From positions 4,774,001-4,838,000 of the forward strand of contig NC_135002.1 in NCBI RefSeq assembly GCF_051020985.1: a stretch of DNA of 64,000 bases, written 5' to 3'. The stretch is from Nomia melanderi (taxonomy: Eukaryota > Arthropoda > Insecta > Hymenoptera > Halictidae). Within the stretch, counting starts at the first letter, position 1. Every line of letters begins with the position of its first letter. The notes under the pieces were generated by a model that made no database searches, was not told the DNA's origin, and saw nothing but the letters and a program-made list of their open reading frames with translations. A program made the translations under genes and the position numbers. Below are positions 23,401-35,400 of this stretch, one piece after another.

Positions 23401-26400
23401 AGGAACACGGAGCGTCATTCTAACCGCAAAATTCAATTTCCATGAGATACTATCTGAAGAATCTCCAAAGAATTTTCACAACGTTTATTCGTAGAAGTGA
23501 TCTCTCCAATAAAAGACGAAGCTACGCTACTGCCGCATTACCATCCGCAACTATCGGACACGCGAAAACAGTCGCTACCAAAATTCCCGTCTAACCGAAT
23601 CCAATTTACCGGAAAGTATAGCCGACAGATGCTCGAGTACGCCGCGCCGCTGGATTCCGCTGTGTACTCGACGGAAAACCGAGAAAGGAAAATCCAGGTT
23701 ACTAACATTATTCGAACAATTGACCCGTTTAGCGCGGAGGACGGTCGGATTCCCAAGCCGCGGCCGGTTGACCGAAATCCATCCGGGAGTACTTTCCCAC
23801 TGGTTGCATAATATAAAACAACGGCGAGGGGAGGACAGCAGCGGAGCGTGAGCCGAATGAAAGACAACAACAAAGACACAGGGCAGCAGAAAGAGGAATG
23901 CGTTGCACAACTGTTGGGCACAATGTATCGATTTTATGCGGGCGTTCTACGGTCCGAGCTTCTCTTTTCGACGCGCGCGTAAGCCGTCCGGGTGGTTCCG
24001 GTATCCTTGGGCCGTAAAAGGACGAACACGTCGATCCATTAGGGTGTAAAAAGGCCACGTCGCGGAAATCGACGAGCTGCCGGTGACACGGGCCGAAAAC
24101 AATGGCGGAGGGAAAGTCGGGGAGGAGATAAACCGCGCCGGAACCTTTTCATTCCGTCGAACGAACGATTCACTCGCGCGACGCGTCGCCGCTAATTTGC
24201 ATATTACGGCGTATACGATCGTGCCGCGATCGATCGCCTAATCGACCCGCGACTTCCTCAACACTAGAACTACCCGTGTGAGTCAAAATGACTGGTTTCA
24301 ATTGTCTTATTTCGCTATTGATATCTTAAAAGCATTGAATATTCGAAATGACCTTGAAAATAACTTCATTTGAATACTATACTGAATGCCTGAAGACCGA
24401 AAATAATCTATTGTCACAATTTTTATAGAAATTACATATCAATCGTGTTAAATCCTCGGTAGTTCTAGTGTTAACGCGTTGAACGTATTGAAATGAAGAA
24501 CATGTATCAAATTATTCAATTAACCTGCGTTATTGTCATTGCATATTTATCTTGCTACAGGTGACCGGATTGGGTGTAAATTAGAAACATTTTCAAACGA
24601 TCGTCGTCTAAGCGAGCGAATTATAATCGATTTGATTGGAGTCACGTGGAAGTTTCGCATCTAGAATATAAAATTGCAAATGAATAATTTAATTATTCAA
24701 ACAAACGGAGCTCAGTGCGCTGCAATTTTCGCTATGAAGATTCAGGTTTCTCTGTCGAGGGTCTCGAACACTTTGTAAAGTCCTCGCCTGCGAGGGGTTG
24801 AAACGCGGGAGGCAGCAGCGATGAGCGTACCACGACGCAAAACGGAAAAGCAAAGAAGCTAGGTGCAGGTAAACGATCACCTGTCGATTTAATGAAACGC
24901 AGCTGCGTCCGACATTATGCAGATCAGTGTTATACATATTCCGGGCGTGAGCAACGGTGAATAGACACGGCGGTAGGCAGGGACTAGACCTCACGTTCCC
25001 GACCCGCTGACCCCCGGCGATCTGTTTGCAAAATCGCGACCGATCCCCGTTCGGAATACTGTTTAAGGGGAAAACTGCGTCGCGAACGGACGCCGATTGA
25101 CGCGACGACCGCGTGAGATCATCGTCGTCGCGCTGCGACGCAAAAGAAAGAGAAAAAAAATGAACGACAGGCTCGGGAATCGCGAGTCGACTGGTCACCT
25201 GCGCGGACTGTGATCGCGTATCGTGATCGCGCGGATGACTGTGCAATCGGTTCGGCGATTGACCGCCGCCGCCCCGCTAAATCGCCGTGCGAAGATAGAC
25301 GCTTCCGTCGTCGGCCGGGGCGGACAGCGGAATTTCGTTGGCTTCCCTCGGGGCTCGCCCCAGCGAAACTCGATCCCGCTGATTTCAATTAAGATCCGCC
25401 TTGATTGACTTTGATTCCTCGATTCGGTTCCTCCGAAAGTTCCGTTGGTTCTTTGCGCCGACTGTTTCTGGATTAACATCGAAATAGACGTGGCTCGCGA
25501 GTCGAATGGATTCTAGGGCACGTATATTCGTTGGGCGGTTCGCGTACTGGGTGAATATTATTTACGAGCGTAGCTTTTCAACGGGAACACGGGACTCGAG
25601 GGGAGAATACGGACGAACGTTCATTGCGTTCACCGCGAGTCGGGGAACGCGATTTACCGAAAACAGACGTTCAGTGGAGTTTAATGAATCTTGAATTTTC
25701 TGTGTAAATCTCGAGGTAATTCGCGTCGCTTTAGGTAAATCGCGTTAAACGCGAATTGCCGTGTAAAAATTGCGTGCACGCGGGGAAACAACCGCGGCCG
25801 AGTCATTACCGACACATTACCACGATTTACCGAGACAAGCTGATGCCGACAGAGGGACGTAACCAGGTGTGTCCAATTTGTCCACGTTTATGGCCCGGCG
25901 GCGTAACAATGTACCGTCGAGCGTCGGGCGTAAAGACGATGCAAAATTCGCTTGTCGTACAGCGCGCGGCGTATAACGACGGTGACCTCTTTTAATCACG
26001 CCGTTGCATAAGCTTCCGGTACAGGGTTGAACCTGGCAAACAGGGGCCAAGAATTTCTCGGCACGACACTGAATTCCCAGAATATCTTAACTTGGACTAA
26101 TGCTCCCCTTTTCTAATTATATATTCTACGCACCGCAAACACACGCCCACGCGTTCAAAAATTCTGGTCACGGTGGAGGAACAATATATTCCGTATATTA
26201 AACGCATTTCTGCGCGCCACCCTCCTCGTTGACCATAAACGACAATGTCGGCGCTGCGGCGGCTGAGAAATGGTTTTCCTCGATTCGCCGCGGATCGAAC
26301 GACAATTTTATATGGACTGATCGACGAATCAAGGACTCAGCGCTGTATTCAAAACATCGATATTTTTGGAGCCATAAAACCTGTACGATAATACACGAAG

Positions 26401-29400
26401 CCATTATTCACTAAACTTGACCACAAACTCAAGCGATGAAATCTACGTTCACCGGTAGGTCCTGAACGGTATGCAAATTTTGCTCTAAATCTATCGAAGA
26501 ACACCTAAACAGATCTCTTTAATCTCCACTTAACAATCCAGACTACCAACTGTCTAAATGCGTTAAAATTCCACTTTGTACCCCAAAAATGACACACATC
26601 TATTCCCACTAACATCCCCAAAAATGCACTTCCTCAATTTCGCCTTGAAATTTCCAACGTTCATCCCGTAAAACGGTAACTCCGATCGAACAGCAGCCAA
26701 GATCGCAGCCAGTACGAATGTTTATGCCCCGCCGTGCTTTATTAAAGGGTTAATGGGTCCCGGGCCACGCACCGAGGAGCATCGTGTGCCAGACAATTAC
26801 GATTGCTCCTTTCATTCGCATCGGCCCTCGGACAGCTGATATACCAGCAGGCCGCGGCGATCATGAAAGCCGGCTGGCAGAGACCGTTCCGATGGAGCCG
26901 TCCGACGCATGAATGAAGAATCATAGTTGGCCGGTTGGGCCGCGATCCCATCTCGGGTGCGAAAACTCGGCCGGCCGCCTTTTGTCGCGCCGCGGAGGGG
27001 AAATCGGCCGGCGATCGCGTGCTTATCGCCCCGCGGAAGACGGAAAACGTGTGCGCGGTGACACGTGCGACGCGTGCATCCGCCGCGACGCGATTATCGG
27101 TCGATTCGCTCGGCCCGCGGTTTTCGCTTCTTCTTCCTCTTATTTCCGCGCGCGCGCGCGCGTCTCGCTTCCGCGGCTCCCGACTCGTTAACCGACACGG
27201 TTACGCAACCAGCCTCGCCATAATCGGGTCAGAATTATTTATCCGTCTCCGTTATCTCGCTTTTATTTCCGCCGATCTTGCTGCACGCGCCCCTTAACGT
27301 GAGATTGTAATGTGCACTTTTTCCTGATAATCGTTCGACGTCCGTCCGCGGGTCCTCAATTGGGGACGGAGATTATTTAACGGGGAGAGAGGGGAAAGGG
27401 AGAGATAATGGATGGAGAAAAGTAGTTTTATTGTCGTGATCTTGATCGAAAGGAAACAACCGACGCGATGGTGTTACATGTAACGATTGTTTGCCGGATA
27501 CATCGATAATTGTTTCTGTTAACACTCGTTGCGTGTAGTTTGTATACAGATTTATCGTGCGAACCGATAAGATAAGCTGGTGTTTAGGAGATGATGAAAG
27601 GAATTTTCGGAAATGATCGAGTCTTATCGTAATTCGAGCGTAATGAGGACGAAGAGTGTAGTTCTATCGCGCTCCGTGGAAGAGGGATTTTTATAAATGA
27701 ACGCGAGAATATGCGAGTGTGCGTAGATTCTCGGAGTCTACCGTGAATTTGAACTTTCTCGTAAATATATAGGTTCCTAACTCAACCTACTCGTTATTCG
27801 AAAACGCCCACTGTGATCGAATCCTGGATTCCAGGAATGAGTGTATGGATGATGTTAATTCTGAAGTAATTCCTGTGCAATAAGATGGACGCGATAGCAA
27901 GAATACAGGGATTATCTGGGTAACAGTATAATGATAAGCAGAGGAGAGAATTTACTTTCATGCCCACGAAAGTCGAGCGACTTTCAATGGAATTGCGGAT
28001 CGCAGACGCGAGGGGAAGACCGAGGAAAAGTGGCGGGGCTCCGCAAAAATCGGACGCTGCGCATTGAAAATATACAACCGCTTCTAGAGATTCATCGAAG
28101 CCACTTCGCATCGACGTTCTGCTTAAAGAGCTTTCAACTCAAACGGAACTCGATGTTTTTCCAGCGGCTCTCGCATTTGTTAGCCGCAAGTCTTAACCTT
28201 TGTGCAGTGTTCCGGACAATCTGAATCGAAATTAATATCCCTTCGTTCGAGTATTCCTTTGTTCCACGGAAGTACGTGAATAAATCTATTGAATCCTTTT
28301 ATGCAATTTACTGTAGACTGCAGTTATTGCATTCCATTAATTTAGTTCTAATTTTGATGCAATTCCGTAGTAACATCGCGAACGTAACGATTTCATCAGT
28401 GAAACATGAAAATGAGCATTGGGAAACTAAAATAAGTTTCTCAGACTCGTCACTTTGAAAATATTAGAAAATATTCTTTACTGCCACGTGTATCTTTAAA
28501 ACTGATGTCAAAGAAGCAACTTTATTTTAGTAAAGATATTATTTCTCGCAAAAGGTGTTGAAAATAAGTGGTTAGGGACGCAGATAATTTTCTTTGGTCC
28601 CGAGGTTGTCTTTCCAGGGTTAATCAGGCAAACGCACCCCAAAGAACGTCGTATCCTCGTCAATTTCACGTGGACTTGTCCGAGCGAGTGCTCGTCGAGT
28701 GGTGAAAGTCACTGCCAAGCATTTTCGCGATCAAAATTGCAGCGGTTTTCCGCTTCCGTGGATCAACGTCACCTCCCACGATTTCCGCGGGGAACGGAAG
28801 GGAAAAAGTAAACTCGCCGCTGAGCCACGAGGCACGTGGAACTCTGCACAAATCAGACACTCAGCCCAGCGTTTAGGTACTCGAAAGGCAGAATTTTAAA
28901 ACTGGAAGGAAATGGTACCGATGCAGAGGGTGTAAAATCATATTTCCTACAAGCCCCGCGGGCGAATGTGTTTGGAAAGCCTGTTCCGTTTGCTTTAATT
29001 TAAAAAACCGTCGAGTTTTCCTTCCATCGCGCTTTACTTGCTTAAAATATTGCCGAAGTAATTAAACTCACGGTAATAACTCCGTTGAAATTCAATATTT
29101 ACCCTGTTTCTTTCCTCTTGCCGCGCGAAAATGTTACTGAAAATACAATAAACACCTCCTTATTGGTTTCCGTGTCGTTAATATCAGAAATATGTCGTTG
29201 CGACACTAGGTTTACTAGAAAATTTCCTGTCGCCTTCCATGAGTCCAATGAAACCTCTGCAGCTGTCTCCGTGAATGACCTGGGGTTAGGTTCTTGGCAC
29301 CCCACTGTGAAACGCAAAACCAATAATATAGAAGGTTTCAACGGGGTGGCATGTACTGAAACGCTTAGAACTCCCGTTCGCCGCGTAACGAAAGCGTGTG

Positions 29401-32400
29401 AAGCACTAAAAACCGTGGACGCATACTTCTCGAAGTCGAAGATAGAAATACGACACTAGCTGGAAGACAACTTCGACTTAACTGTGCATTCTAACGAAAC
29501 GTACCTTCGCGGAACAGCATTTCCCATGAATACCACCGGATTCGTACCATTTCCTCGAGATTAATATCTCATTAATAATCTTCGTCTGTCAACGATCTAT
29601 TCATCGTCCATTACTATTAATTTTAATCCGTTCAAAAATCTGTTTGCAACCCATTAGTAGCTATTAATTTTAATCTATTCGAAAATTCGCTGACAGAAGT
29701 CAAAATTGATTTCAACCTCCGAGTGTAATACGGATCATCGAACATGATGAGGAGAGCGATGAAGGTATCTGTATTATTCAAGGAATTACGACAACGCCAG
29801 ATGGCAGTCGGTTTTATCGGGAATATCCGAATAAAATCGCGATACGTCAAACTCGTTTCCTCCGCCCTTTGAATCTTCCATTCCGTGTCGCGAGAAAAAT
29901 CCAACGATCAAGAAGCACGGGATCCGAGGAGGAAAACCCTCGCGCTACTAGAATAAACCTTCAAGGCTGGGATCCGGTCCAAGTATCTGATATACTGTAC
30001 CTATGCATCGCGCCGCGCCACTGTGTATCCGCCGAATCTACGATCCGCTGTCAATAAATGATCGTAATATACGATGCAAAGCCACCGCGCGGCTCGCCGG
30101 AGTAAACGTACTATGTAGTAAACACGGCTCCCAAAGGACCACGGTGTCCCTCATCCTCCTCCGCCCCATATTTTCCGCGAGGCCACAAATTCACTTACAA
30201 AAGACGATGTAACCTTGTTTACGATACCCAATCAACCTACGCCGCTCGCGAACCTCTCAATAACGCCGGATCCCCTAACAACGGCCATGAAAGTTAATGC
30301 TAATCAGTTCATCTAGCTTATTTTCAATAAACAACCTTTTCGATACGCTTAATCAATCCTTTAACGTGACGAGCTCCAATCAACTATACACTGATACTGC
30401 TTATTGTTTCATAGATCGTATTCGCACAAGATTCACGCGTTTACGTTGATTATATTCAATGGATAGCTAGAAGGCAAACAGTTCTAGGTACGAAGCGATG
30501 AAGAAATCAGATCGAATGAATTCTTTGCACTGGAAAATCTGTCGATAGAAGTAATCAACATTTTCCGATGCGATATAGACGATATTCTTTGAAACTAACT
30601 AATGAGCAAATATACATCAATCGAACCAAGTTATTTTATCTGAACATTTCACATATTGATGTATTATACTTAACCCTATTCCAGATGGTTTTGTAATCCA
30701 TCAGCAACTGCAACCAATTTTTATAGTATCCCTAGCGAAAATGAAAAATGCTATAACATTTCTTAGATCTTTTATTTTCCTTGTTAGTGCAAAATTTGGA
30801 TATGTGAAAAATCGAATAATTGCAGGGTAGTTTCTTTAAGATTCATTCGAATATCCAATATTATTCCTGGTGCAATGGAGCCTACAGAGTTCAAAGGGTT
30901 AATATTATACATATAAGATTATAGAATGTTGCTATACAACGAGTTAAAGAGTAAAACGTAAGCAACGGCTATTTTCTCCGGTTAGCAGATCAAAGGGTCT
31001 CATTAGCACATAATAAAATCATTTTCTCCACCGTTGAATCTCGACCCGATGGAAGATAACCCTGAAGCCCCTCGCGGTACTTCCGGTGTTTCCCTTTATC
31101 CTATCAGAGCGAGCGCGCGAGCGGCTCGCAAACAAAACCACCGAGATTCTGGAATCGCGGGTAGGAATGAACGCGAAAACATATTTTTCTGCGGTTTAAT
31201 CTGCCGGCCGGGGTGGCAGCCGGCGAAAGGGGTGCGATAATCGTCGCCGAACAGATTTCTCGCGGTAACAATGAGCATCGTTGTGCGCAGGGGGAAATAG
31301 TATCGGCCGTCTAAATAAAACCCGGCCGATTGGTTATCGACAGCTAAATAAAGAATATCGGCCCGGCTCGATGCCGAGTGCCAGCGTGGATGCTTTATTG
31401 CGTGCTCCCCGTTTGGCTTCCGTTGCTCTTTAACACCTAGCCGAGCCGATTTCCATTCATTTTCGGGTCACCAAGCTCGGCCGTTGCTCGCCGTTGCTTC
31501 CTTCCACTCGAGCCGATCATTAATTTATTTATCGTTTTATCTGCCCGGGTCGCTGGTGTTAATTAATTAGGACCGACCTCGGTGGACGCTAACGAGCATC
31601 GACTGCAGCCTCGCGAGACTGTTCTGCGTGCGAAGATTTCGGTGGTTCGCCCTTGCACCGGTAGCAAGGTTAAACTGCAATGCAAACGTTAAATCTACAA
31701 TTTTCAATTGAATCCTTTCATAGAGAATTTTGGCAAACGCGAGCGTGCTATATTTAGTTAATCTGTAAGCTGAGGTTATCGTTTAATTATATTGATTACT
31801 ATTTTGCAGTACCGAGTGTATAACGTTTGTAGCGTGAAACACTTTCTCGCCGTTAAGTGCTTTCGATACTAATGTCTCGAATTTATACGAGTTGTGTAAC
31901 GCCCGGAGTATAATAGGAAACGAGACCGGAAAACAGAGCCGAAGTTTCCGCGCGAAGTTTAACGAAGCACTAAAGCTGAAACTCTCCGAGTCTGGAAGGA
32001 ATGGTCGGCGAATAATCACGATCCGGAAACGAGAATAAATTTGCCGGAATTCGGTCGGTGTGCCGGGTGTTTCCAATTTCCCAGGCGATCGAGCCGCGCC
32101 GCTTTTGATCTGGTGAAGTCGGGCGGGCCGCGGTGAAACTCTCTGGAATTAATATTCTTTCTTAGCAGCCGAGACGGCACACCTCTCGCGTCGACCGCGC
32201 ATTTTACCGAGCATATCGGAGCCGTGAAAGTCCGGCTCCGAAGTGGACCAGGGAGGTTCATGGGTCGTGGAAAACCCAGCCGTTCTGCCCATTAACCTTC
32301 GAACCGCTCGTTGGAAACGGCGGTCGAGTTAATGTTGATTCATATCGCAATTTTCATTACGCATCCTTTCAATTCGGCCTCTCCATGCAAATGATCCTCT

Positions 32401-35400
32401 AATGTTCGCAATTAACACGAAAATTACCGAGCATGTAACTTGACTTTTTCAAATCTCTCTGTAGAAACTCCGAGATTGCATCTGTTGAGACTTTAATTGA
32501 TTCTTAATTCAGTCGGCGTATTGCTAAATCGATTTCTTTAATTTCTCGGAGAAACATCTGTTGTCTTTTCGATCATTACAAAATGAAGAAATCAGGGTCA
32601 TTTTGAAGAAGGTAAAGATACAGGTATCTTAACGATCTTTTCTTAACGATATTCGCGAACTCAATAATTTCGATCCTTGGAACATATCCTGGGATGTGTA
32701 AGATCGAGTTTCGTTTAAATTGTGTAGATTATTACTTTCCCATTTTTTAATATTGGCATATTGTATCTCAGATACTTTACATATTTTTTTTTGTATATTT
32801 AAGAAGTGAGATATGCCTGTATTCCACGCGAATTTCTGTTTTGTGGGTTAATGATATTCGGTGAATCTCCGAGGGATTCTGGTAGTCAAATGTGTTTGTG
32901 GATTGAGACGCTGGAATCCTTGCATCGAATCGATAACGAGATACGGGTATTCTGTCGCGACGTCAATTTGGGTCTCGACGTAAAACTCTGCATCAATATA
33001 TTCTCGGAAACTTTGCATTTCTGAGACGCATCTCGAACATGTTGGACAGAGTTACGTGCTCCGAAGTGGCGAACACGTTCACTGTCGTACGGAAGTTTGC
33101 GATATGTGACGGTTTTGAAACTGATAAGTAGCAAGTTTCAACAGAGAATAAACGTTTCAGTGGAAATGGTGTTTTCGTAAAGTAACAGAACGGCGCTCGA
33201 CTACAATTGAAAGAAACATTTCAAACGATTCTCTAAATCATTCCGTTCTATTATACAGTATTGTCTGGTTACAGTGGAATTAATTCAAGACACGATATAA
33301 AAAGCGATGACTGCGATAACGAAGAGAAGGGAACACATTACACTACATGCACACTACACGCTTCGATGAAGCAATAAAACGTTTACTACGTCCATATATT
33401 TAATGACTCAATATTAGTAAGAGGAGAAGATAATTTGTACGAACTGTAAATATTATTATAAATTGTAGAACAAACGAGCATAGTTTCTTTCTGCTCGTAC
33501 CCCGGGAATCTTACAAATTGCATAGTATCTCGCATTAACAATTAATTCTTAAAGAATTCTATAATCAGCCGAGATCGTTCCCGCCTACGATACGAACGCA
33601 TTAACATCATCACGATTAATCAGGAACGAACGATTCAATTAGGTACAAATCCTTTTAATCCGCGTTTACTTTCCCACAATTTGCCACGGTCCGCAAAGCA
33701 CCAAGAAAATATTCAGAGCGAACCGGGAAACATTAACCTCTTAGCTGCAGTGCCCTTTCAAAAGCATCTGTCTGTATTGTACCGCTGGACGCAATGACGA
33801 TTATATTCGTCGAACAAACCTACATGTAGCTACTGCGAGATCGAATTGAATAATAAGGAAACAACGCTATCCTTACTTCGAGAAATCAATGATATACTCA
33901 TAATTACACAAAAAATTCCATTTCTTCGTGACGAGTATACTCGTCATTGCACGCTCACGACGAATATATTCATCGCTACAAAAGATCCTACTTCTGTGAC
34001 GAGTATACTCGTCGCTGCTCAAAAAATTGCCGTTTCTTCATCAAAGTATGTACCGATCGTTAACAAATATTGTAACAGGTGAATAAAATTGAACGAAAAA
34101 CGTCGGATATTCCCGGGACGTTTCGGATCAACGAACTCTCCATTCGTTTCCCGATTCCCACTAAATCGCGCGAGAAGGTTAAGTAAGAAACGGTAACGCC
34201 GCCCGGCGTATTCCCACACGCACTCCACTTTCCTTTCTGTTTTCCCAACGTCCTGGCCGCCGCGTTACATAAAACGACCTAACGGGGCCGACGGATTCAA
34301 TGCGGCGTGTATCGATTCCACTTTGGTGAGCCGTCGACGACGATGACGAGGACGACGAACACCGAGGGATCTCCCGGCTGGATATTGCGTGCCGTTTCTC
34401 ATCGGCCGATGAAACACGGGCCTGGCCGTAGTGTCCACGTTTTCCCCTCCGACTTTCACGCACCGAGGTCTCTAATTGAACACCAGAAGCGACCCGGACC
34501 AATCGATCCCGTCCCGAGCACTGAAAATCGTGCGCCGATCGATTCGTTTGCTCGCGATTCAGCCGGCGGATTCGGGGATATTGCGCCGGCGAAGTGGGAG
34601 CGGCGAAATGGCCGATTGTTCCCGGACGGAAATCGTTTTCGCAGCACTCCGAGATGGGTTTTATGAATGTTTGATCCGAAGTTAAGCGAAGAACGCAATC
34701 AATTGTACATCTAGACACTTCATAACACTCCGAGGAATACATAGAACTTCCATTTCACCGAAAATAGAGAAATACGTTGCCCCCGCTGCCAAAGTTTTGA
34801 ATACCGAAGGGAATAATTGTTCCCATGTTTTGTCCTAACACTATTTACATTCAAGCTCGACGTTCGAAACAGTCTCACTTGTTGAATGCCTGTACGAAAT
34901 TCGCTACAAATAGCAGAACTAGGATATGAACTTCAACATTCCGAAGTTCCACGCGGGCGTAAGGCAAACATTGCGATAAACTGTGCAAACTATCGGCACT
35001 GGAAAAATCGATCGAGGGCGCCGAGAATACATCCACCGCCCGCTGACAAACCGAACGTGAAAATACACGGTGGAATCACATTGAAAATCTCCGGATCGGT
35101 AGAATAAAGAGCGAAGTTTCAAGATCCGCGTTAAAAGTCCCTGTCCGCTATTTTCGAGGATCGTTTCGAAGCCGCTCGGATTCGAAAGCCGGCCAATAAA
35201 AAGAAGGTCAGTGGGCATTTCCCGGAGAATCCTCCGTCTGTAAAAAAGGGAACGTCGGCTGAGAGGCCGCGAACAAGCCGGTGGTACTAATTTGCTCTTA
35301 TTCAGTCGGCTGGCGGCAGGAAGCGGTACCAATTTTTCCAGGAGACAAAACGTCGGCGAAATAAAGCAGTCGTCGCCGCTCCGGGGCGTCGCGGAACTCC

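Larger units (their letters stand above)
21224..30673. other. Atg17 giant intron, left part
   Basis: The DNA between coding exons at 21,223 and 56,780 contains no frame I can tie to a protein family. In this part I see three or four TTAA-type elements, a GCC trinucleotide run at 22,193-22,215 and a short CG run at 27,147-27,162. A CpG-rich block at about 26.9-27.3 kb could be regulatory, without direct support. Two imperfect copies of a CTATTAATTTTAAT box lie about 50 bp apart at 29.61 and 29.66 kb. Confidence 0.7.

Noticed and set aside
23936..23943. ATGCGGGC, a match to the GCM-binding consensus (another, ATACGGGT, at 32,941-32,948)
   Set aside because: The degenerate 8-mer is expected several times in 64 kb by chance, and neither site is near the gcm promoter.
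33290..33320. TATAAAA-like motif considered as a core promoter
   Set aside because: No initiator, no downstream exon or open frame; AT-rich context makes it uninformative.
33796..34013. Spaced palindromic repeats considered as a CRISPR-like array
   Set aside because: Eukaryotic context, irregular spacing (134, 29 and 39 bases between starts) and no cas genes.
34179..34742. 187-codon minus-strand frame in the giant intron
   Set aside because: No recognisable motif, scattered composition, and CpG-rich DNA makes long random frames common. Same judgement for frames at 34,919-35,506, 24,689-25,246 and 2,063-2,515.
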